Source: Candidatus Woesearchaeota archaeon
GTDB lineage: Archaea > Nanobdellota > Nanobdellia > Woesearchaeales > JACRKL01
Reading direction: 5' to 3'
Length of the DNA: 26,055 nt
NCBI GenBank assembly: GCA_016219795.1
Contig: JACRKK010000014.1
Span: forward strand, 1-26,055
In this document: in pieces, positions 22,291 through 26,055 of the stretch
Layout: each line of letters opens with the position of its first letter
Position numbering within the stretch: the stretch's first letter is position 1
Position numbers and translations under genes: made by a program
Notes under the pieces: generated by a model
Seen by the model: the letters and a program-made list of their open reading frames with translations, nothing else
The model's database searches: none
Told to the model about the DNA's origin: nothing

Positions 22291-22743
22291 CTATTGTTGC
22301 TTCATCAGGAGTGCATATTTGGCTGCGATGGCATCCAGCAGCGCACCATTTCTCATATTTTCCGTGCTGGTATGCCTTACATAACCAACGGCAGGTATAC
22401 ATGCATTGCTGATTACTGCAGCAATCTGCCTGTCTGGAACCTGCACAAGTCTATCCATTGTTTCTGTAAGGTGCGTATGTTCTACTTTGACTGAACTTTG
22501 ACCATAAGGCAATCCTACAATTTCATAATATACACCATACTTTCCATTCACCCCATGGGGATTTGTGGGTGTGATATTTACAATGTTGACCAGTTCATAT
22601 CGTGGGAATGCTGTCAGCACAAGAACGGTGAGATGAGGGGGAAGTTTATCTGGATAATTATGAAGTGTTAAATCTACCAAATCCATCTCTTGTGTTGATA
22701 TAGTGGTTGCATGTGGAACTAAAGACGGCATTTCTGGTCTCAT
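22291..22743 (-). CDS. Hypothetical protein, 150 residues
   Basis: Not recognised. Mostly beta-strand-like with a central NITPTNPHGVNGKYGVYYEI segment and a helical C-terminus (ENMRNGALLDAIAAKYALLM). TGAGGAG directly precedes the first ATG; a second in-frame ATG 12 nt later has better spacing, so the protein may start there (146 residues). Divergent from the glycerate kinase gene with an A/T-rich gap of about 90 nt, convergent with the methyltransferase. There is a faint resemblance of NPHGVNGK-x4-YYEIVG to HPGAVGRV-x6-MYYADLTG in the broken gene at 6114-7867, too weak to call homology. Confidence 0.65.
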   Translation of the reverse strand: MRPEMPSLVPHATTISTQEMDLVDLTLHNYPDKLPPHLTVLVLTAFPRYELVNIVNITPTNPHGVNGKYGVYYEIVGLPYGQSSVKVEHTHLTETMDRLVQVPDRQIAAVISNACIPAVGYVRHTSTENMRNGALLDAIAAKYALLMKQQ

Positions 22744-22803
22744 CTCCTCAGAGCGAAGCTGGTTTGCTTTAAAAAAATTTGGAAAAATGCAAGGGGGAAA
22801 TGT

Positions 22804-22810
22804 TTTTATA
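22804..22810 (+). promoter_or_regulatory. TATA box of the glycerate kinase gene
   Basis: TTTTATA lies 23-29 nt upstream of the ATG at 22833, with no ribosome site between them, as for the other leaderless genes in this window. Confidence 0.65.
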
Positions 22811-22832
22811 GTCCACTACTCTAACTATAGGT

Positions 22833-24176
22833 ATGACACAGAACAGAAGCAAACTGACCAAAACACGCAGCGATATTCTTGCTGTTCTTAAGCATACCAT
22901 CGCCCAGACAAATCCAGAAAAGGTGCTTAAAGAGCAGGTTACGGTCAAGAGCAGCAAGCTTACGGTTCATGGGAAAACCTTTGACTTAAAACAGTACCAA
23001 AGCATCTATATAGTGGGAGGAGGAAAAGCAGTTTTTCTGATGGCCAAGGCCATAGAACAGATGATGGGGGAGTACATCACTGCAGGACACATCAACGTAC
23101 CCCAGATAGTCCCCGGTGTGCTAAAGAAGATTTCATGCACAAAGGCAACCCATCCCATCCCCAGCAAAGAAAATGTGGAGGGTGCAAAGAAGATAAGAGC
23201 AATTGCAGAGAAAGCAAGAAAGGACGATTTAGTCATTGCATTAATATCCGGTGGCGGATCTGCCATGATGTGCCTTCCCCATCGAGATATCTCACTTGAA
23301 GATAAGATGGAGACTACCTCGCTTTTGCTGAAAAAAAGTGCAACCATCCATGAGATTAATAGGGTGAGAAAACACCTCTCCCTAATAAAAGGTGGATACC
23401 TTGCGACCTATGCATCTCCTGCCACAGTCTTAGGGCTGTATATCTCAGATATTATTGATGACCTCTTTGATATCCAGGCATCAGGGCCTACGGCTCCTGA
23501 TACTTCAACCTTTGCAGATGCTATTCTTATTCTTAAGCATCATAGCCTCTGGGATGTAGTGCCTGCTGGAGTGAGGAGGCATCTGGAAGCGGGAATGGCA
23601 GGCAAAACCCCCGAAACACCAAAAATGCAGCATCCTGCCTTTAAAAAAGTCTTTAATTACACTTTATGCAACCATCGGACCGCACTTCTTGCTGCTTGCG
23701 CGAAAGCAAAAGAGCTGGGATACCATGTCCTGCCCCTGACCAGTTCTCTGCAGGGAGAGGCAAGAGAGGTGGCGCTTTCTCTTGCTGCTATCGGAAAAGA
23801 GATTGCAAACTATGACACCCCTCTTAAAAAGCCAGCCATGATTATCGCAACCGGCGAGACAACCGTGCATGTGACTGGTGATGGTCAGGGAGGCAGAAAT
23901 CAGGAGTTAGTGCTGAGTGCGTGCAGAAAGCTCCTTCCAAATATGGTGGTTGCTTCCTTTGGCACTGATGGTGTGGATGGCATAACACCTGCGCCTGTTG
24001 CAGGTGCTATGGCAGACCACTCTACCCTGGAAAAAGCACAAAAGCGCAACATGGATATCATGCGCTTTCTGCAGGATAATGATTCGTATCATTTCTTTAA
24101 GGCAACGGACGGCCATATCATCACCGGCCCTACAGGCACGAATGTAGGGGATGTGATGGTGGTTGTGGTTACCTGA
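22833..24176 (+). CDS. Glycerate 2-kinase (MOFRL family)
   Basis: 447 residues of the GckA/TtuD-like class II glycerate kinase family, which phosphorylates D-glycerate to 2-phosphoglycerate with ATP. Seen: VGGGKAVFLMAKA (61-73), ATHPIPS, the phosphate-loop-like ISGGGSAMMCLP (138-149), HEINRVRKHLSLIKGG, LYISDIIDD, ASGPTAPD, and the C-terminal MOFRL domain with ATGETTVHVTGDG, GGRNQELVLSA, FGTDGVDG and TGPTGTNVGD. Older annotations call this family hydroxypyruvate reductase. In archaea it serves modified sugar-acid pathways such as the non-phosphorylating branch of Entner-Doudoroff; no partner enzyme is nearby. Confidence 0.93.
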   Translation: MTQNRSKLTKTRSDILAVLKHTIAQTNPEKVLKEQVTVKSSKLTVHGKTFDLKQYQSIYIVGGGKAVFLMAKAIEQMMGEYITAGHINVPQIVPGVLKKISCTKATHPIPSKENVEGAKKIRAIAEKARKDDLVIALISGGGSAMMCLPHRDISLEDKMETTSLLLKKSATIHEINRVRKHLSLIKGGYLATYASPATVLGLYISDIIDDLFDIQASGPTAPDTSTFADAILILKHHSLWDVVPAGVRRHLEAGMAGKTPETPKMQHPAFKKVFNYTLCNHRTALLAACAKAKELGYHVLPLTSSLQGEAREVALSLAAIGKEIANYDTPLKKPAMIIATGETTVHVTGDGQGGRNQELVLSACRKLLPNMVVASFGTDGVDGITPAPVAGAMADHSTLEKAQKRNMDIMRFLQDNDSYHFFKATDGHIITGPTGTNVGDVMVVVVT

Positions 24177-24184
24177 ACCAATAG

Positions 24185-24589
24185 TTATTGTGATAACTCT
24201 TTGGAAATCTCTTTTGTAGAAATAGCGCATCCTATCTTAAAAAATCGTGATTCATAAGTCCATAATTTACATTTTTTTGCCAGACAAAGAGCCAGAAAGT
24301 CTTCATCTTTGTTATGCCCTTTAAGCAATTCCTTTGATTCTGGTAGGTTGTCTTTGTAATTTTCCAATGGAACAAACTCAATTCTGCTAAGAAGAATAGA
24401 CGCAACAGTTTCAAGTTCACTTTTACTGAAGGTAGTTCTTTTCATTATCTCCTCCTTGTTTTTCAGAAATTCTTCTTTTAGTCTTTCTGGAGAAAACAAA
24501 TGCAATGCAGGATTGAAGATGAGATCAACAATATCTCCTTCTGAGATGAGGATCCTGAAAAAGACATTTGCATCAATGACTGCTTCCAC
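24185..24589 (-). CDS. PIN-domain ribonuclease, VapC-like toxin
   Basis: 134 residues with the PIN fold pattern: Asp6 in AVIDANVFF, Glu40 in RLKEEFL, Asp95/Asp97 in NKDEDFLALCLA, and LWTYESRF near 109-116, where the fourth acidic position usually reads ND or Dx-D/F and here is Glu113. Such proteins cleave RNA using magnesium. The GTG start immediately follows the TGA of the antitoxin-like gene (24590), as in VapBC operons. The conservative change at the fourth acid may lower activity or be neutral. Confidence 0.85.
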   Translation of the reverse strand: MEAVIDANVFFRILISEGDIVDLIFNPALHLFSPERLKEEFLKNKEEIMKRTTFSKSELETVASILLSRIEFVPLENYKDNLPESKELLKGHNKDEDFLALCLAKKCKLWTYESRFFKIGCAISTKEISKELSQ

Positions 24590-24832
24590 TCAGATCATAC
24601 CTTCCTTTCTTAGCTGCTTGTGCATGGATACCTTTACTTTTTCTGCAAGTTTGTCCGCGTCTGTTTTAGTCAGTCTTGATTTTGCAGTTATTCTCTTAAA
24701 TTCCTCAAACTCTCTTGCAATTTTCACTCGTTTGAGTGCTTCCTCCCTTGCCAATTCTGACCAGTTGACCCATGGCAGGCTTTCCATGTCCTCTTTAACC
24801 GTGTTAGAGACCGTGAAGGTAACCGATGCCAT
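24590..24832 (-). CDS. VapB-like antitoxin, 80 residues
   Basis: Begins MASVTFTVSNTVKEDMESLPWVNWSELAREEALKR in outline, a ribbon-helix-helix-like DNA-binding N-terminus common in archaeal VapB proteins. A charged C-terminal half (LTKTDADKLAEKVKVSMHKQLRKEG) would wrap the toxin. GAGGTGAG lies upstream inside the previous gene, and the ATG overlaps that gene's TAA by one base. It directly precedes the PIN gene and is its likely cognate antitoxin and autorepressor. Confidence 0.82.
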   Translation of the reverse strand: MASVTFTVSNTVKEDMESLPWVNWSELAREEALKRVKIAREFEEFKRITAKSRLTKTDADKLAEKVKVSMHKQLRKEGMI

Positions 24833-24978
24833 TAAATCTCACCTCTTTGTTGCAGTGTCTTAAATACCTTTATTTTTTGGGTAATCATATTTCGAAATAC
24901 TTCTGACCATTTTATCTCTGGGAATTTCTCCATCTCGTTCTTTACTGCATCTGGGATAGATAATGTTACGGTTGCCAT
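24832..24978 (-). CDS. Short VapB-like paralogue, 48 residues
   Basis: Starts MATVTLSIPDAVKNEMEKFP and continues EIKWSEVFRNMITQKIKV, then ends after about ten more residues. It lines up along its length with the N-terminal part of the next gene (MASVTFTVSNTVKEDMESLP, then WVNWSELAREEALKRVKI) but lacks that protein's toxin-binding tail. AGGAGG sits 6 nt upstream of the ATG. A TATA-like TTAATAAATATT (plus strand 25025-25036) would start transcription of this gene, the 80-residue antitoxin and the PIN toxin together. It is probably a DNA-binding-only paralogue. The rest of the gap to 25183 shows no gene. Confidence 0.82.
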   Translation of the reverse strand: MATVTLSIPDAVKNEMEKFPEIKWSEVFRNMITQKIKVFKTLQQRGEI

Positions 24979-25183
24979 AGTTCGCCTCCTTTAAATTAGG
25001 TTGATATACATAAATACGTTTAGATTAATAAATATTATGGTGCAAGTTAAGGAGAAATAATTCCCTAAACTATATAACTTATCCTGTTAGGTAACCTGTT
25101 GATTCGGGTTAAATTAGCTAACTTATTCAAAGAAAATTTTGTTTACGGAATATGGTACTTTAGAGTTTAACAACGCATTTTCT

Positions 25184-25882
25184 TCATTTTTTCAGCAGCT
25201 TCCTAAAGAAGCCCATCAGTATGAACGCTTCTCGTTTGGAAAGCATCGCTTTGCCAATGACTTTTTTCCACACCTGTTTGTGGGTTTCGCGTTTTTCCTG
25301 GGTAGACAGATCAATGCGCTCCAGATGCTTAAGCACATAGCCGTAGAGTATCTCCTTATCCTTTTTGGATGCGCCTTCTAAAAGTGCCAGGGTGTTTTTC
25401 TTTCCAGATACTATAAACAGCTCGTAGAGCACGATAGTGACTGCATGTGACAGATTCATTGTGGGATATTTGGGTGAGGCAGGGATGGACATGACAAAAT
25501 CACAAGATGCAATCTCTTTGTTGGTCAAGCCAGCACCTTCCCTGCCAAATACAAGACCCACTTTTTTTTTTCGCTCAAAAGCCTTTAGCTTTTGCGCAAC
25601 AATCTCTGGCGTCAAGGGCTGCCTGGTGATGGTGTAATTGTTGCCCACTTTTGCTGTGGTTGCAATAAGGCAGTCATACTCTTTTAGAGCAGACGCCTTC
25701 TTCACTTCCGCCCGCTTCAGCACGTCAGATGCATGCTTGCTTCTCTTTTGCGCATCTTCACTTAAGTGGTCTGCTTGGGGATTAATCAGCACCAGTTTCT
25801 TAAACCCAAAATTTTTCATCACCCTTGCAACAGCCCCTATATTTCCTTCGCGCTCAGGTTCCATAAGAATTATTTCAATCAT
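25184..25882 (-). CDS. SPOUT tRNA 2'-O-methyltransferase, TrmJ/TrmH group 1
   Basis: A 232-residue SpoU-type knotted methyltransferase. Diagnostic blocks: MEPEREGNIGAVARVMKNFGF near the start (motif 1), GLVFGREGAGLTNKEI (110-125, motif 2) and IPASPKYPTMNLSHAV (134-149, motif 3). The N-terminal placement and the C-terminal helical extension match TrmJ, which methylates the ribose at position 32 of tRNAs; archaeal members act on Cm32. The GTG at 25885 gives one extra residue; I prefer the ATG at 25882. No other translation or tRNA gene adjoins it. Confidence 0.9.
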   Translation of the reverse strand: MIEIILMEPEREGNIGAVARVMKNFGFKKLVLINPQADHLSEDAQKRSKHASDVLKRAEVKKASALKEYDCLIATTAKVGNNYTITRQPLTPEIVAQKLKAFERKKKVGLVFGREGAGLTNKEIASCDFVMSIPASPKYPTMNLSHAVTIVLYELFIVSGKKNTLALLEGASKKDKEILYGYVLKHLERIDLSTQEKRETHKQVWKKVIGKAMLSKREAFILMGFFRKLLKK

Positions 25883-25899
25883 CACCCCGCTTTGGTCAT

Positions 25900-25919
25900 G
25901 AAATCTTTAAAAAGATTTC
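25900..25919. promoter_or_regulatory. Inverted repeat overlapping the trmJ TATA-like region
   Basis: GAAATCTTT-AA-AAAGATTTC has perfect 9-bp arms around a 2-bp centre. Its minus-strand core TTTTTAAAG lies about 25 nt upstream of the trmJ-type ATG, so the promoter itself is palindromic. It could be a protein site or a by-product of A/T-rich symmetry. Confidence 0.45.
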
Positions 25920-25991
25920 GGCATTGTATTAACTAAGATACTTTAATATAGTAGTTCTTCTTTTCTCTTGGTTGACAGAGGTGTATCAACC

Positions 25992-26055
25992 ATGGCGAGA
26001 CCAAAAGGAAAAATAAAAGTTGTTTGTCAGAACAAGTCCTGTGAACTTTTCCGGA
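25992..26055 (+). CDS. Start of a zinc-ribbon-like protein, cut by the window end
   Basis: Only 21 codons are visible: MARPKGKIKVVCQNKSCELF and one more, with a CxxxxC pair that could begin a zinc ribbon. GAGGTG lies 8 nt before the ATG (25978-25983) and a TATA-like TTTAATATA lies about 45 nt upstream, so the start is well supported. The N-terminus resembles zinc-ribbon heads of some transposase-associated (InsA-like) or DNA-binding proteins; identity cannot be decided from this fragment. Confidence 0.6.
   Translation, partial: MARPKGKIKVVCQNKSCELFR

Noticed and set aside
24979..25183. A tRNA or small RNA gene in the gap (GTTAG...CTAAC and TAACCTG...CGGGTTA pairings at about 25088-25125)
   Set aside because: The stems are short and partly wobble-paired, with no cloverleaf or tRNA box sequences.

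Overview
The window reads as a piece of an anaerobic archaeal chromosome. The archaeal signs are: TATA-like boxes 22-31 nt upstream of start codons with no Shine-Dalgarno motif between (pyrD, the Lrp-like regulator, the tRNA G10 methyltransferase, glycerate kinase), GGTGA/GAGGTG ribosome sites inside operons, an archaeal-type THUMP tRNA-G10 methyltransferase, an Lrp-like small regulator and a VapBC-type module. The gene content (oxygen-sensitive class III ribonucleotide reductase, complex-I/hydrogenase-like membrane module, Suf iron-sulfur assembly, class 1B dihydroorotate dehydrogenase) fits an anaerobe. A DPANN-type lineage such as Woesearchaeota is my guess only; no marker gene fixes it.

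Layout. 1-4100 (+): the 3' part of a group-4-hydrogenase/complex-I-like operon (HyfE, HyfF, a fused NuoCD/HyfG-like subunit, a NuoB/HyfI-like subunit). The membrane proton-path residues are kept, but the Ni ligands and the iron-sulfur ligands of the two soluble subunits are gone, so this is an Ehr-type relative and not a hydrogenase. 4112-4242: a 131-bp structured repeat with an identical second copy at 21115-21245. 4294-6132 (+): pyrD-pyrK. 6114-7867 (-): an unknown coiled-coil protein split into three pieces by two +1 frame changes. 7952-10836 (-): nrdD, a separate 51-aa glycyl-radical polypeptide, and nrdG, preceded by a perfect 20-bp palindrome. 11003-16303 (-): sufB-sufD-sufT-like-sufS-sufU-sufC. 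16421-16942 (+): an Lrp-like regulator with a C-terminal Cys cluster, divergent from suf. 17015-20480 (+): a CuA-type cupredoxin lipoprotein, an aldehyde dehydrogenase and an acetolactate-synthase-like enzyme in one tight operon. 20477-20804 (-): two tiny genes (54 aa and a 50-aa zinc ribbon). 20805-21320: non-coding, rich in hairpins, containing repeat copy 2. 21321-24176: tRNA G10 methyltransferase, an unknown 150-aa protein (-), and glycerate 2-kinase. 24185-24978 (-): tandem antitoxin-like genes and a PIN toxin. 25184-25882 (-): a TrmJ-type tRNA methyltransferase. From 25992 (+): the start of a zinc-ribbon protein cut by the window end.

How it fits together. The suf operon would supply clusters to NrdG, PyrK and other Fe-S proteins encoded nearby, and the divergent Cys-rich regulator is a natural candidate for its Fe-S or redox sensor. 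The membrane complex appears to have been rebuilt from a redox-driven pump into something with no redox centre in its visible core. That part and the duplicated structured repeat are the least ordinary things here. No rRNA, tRNA, CRISPR array or complete insertion sequence was seen.
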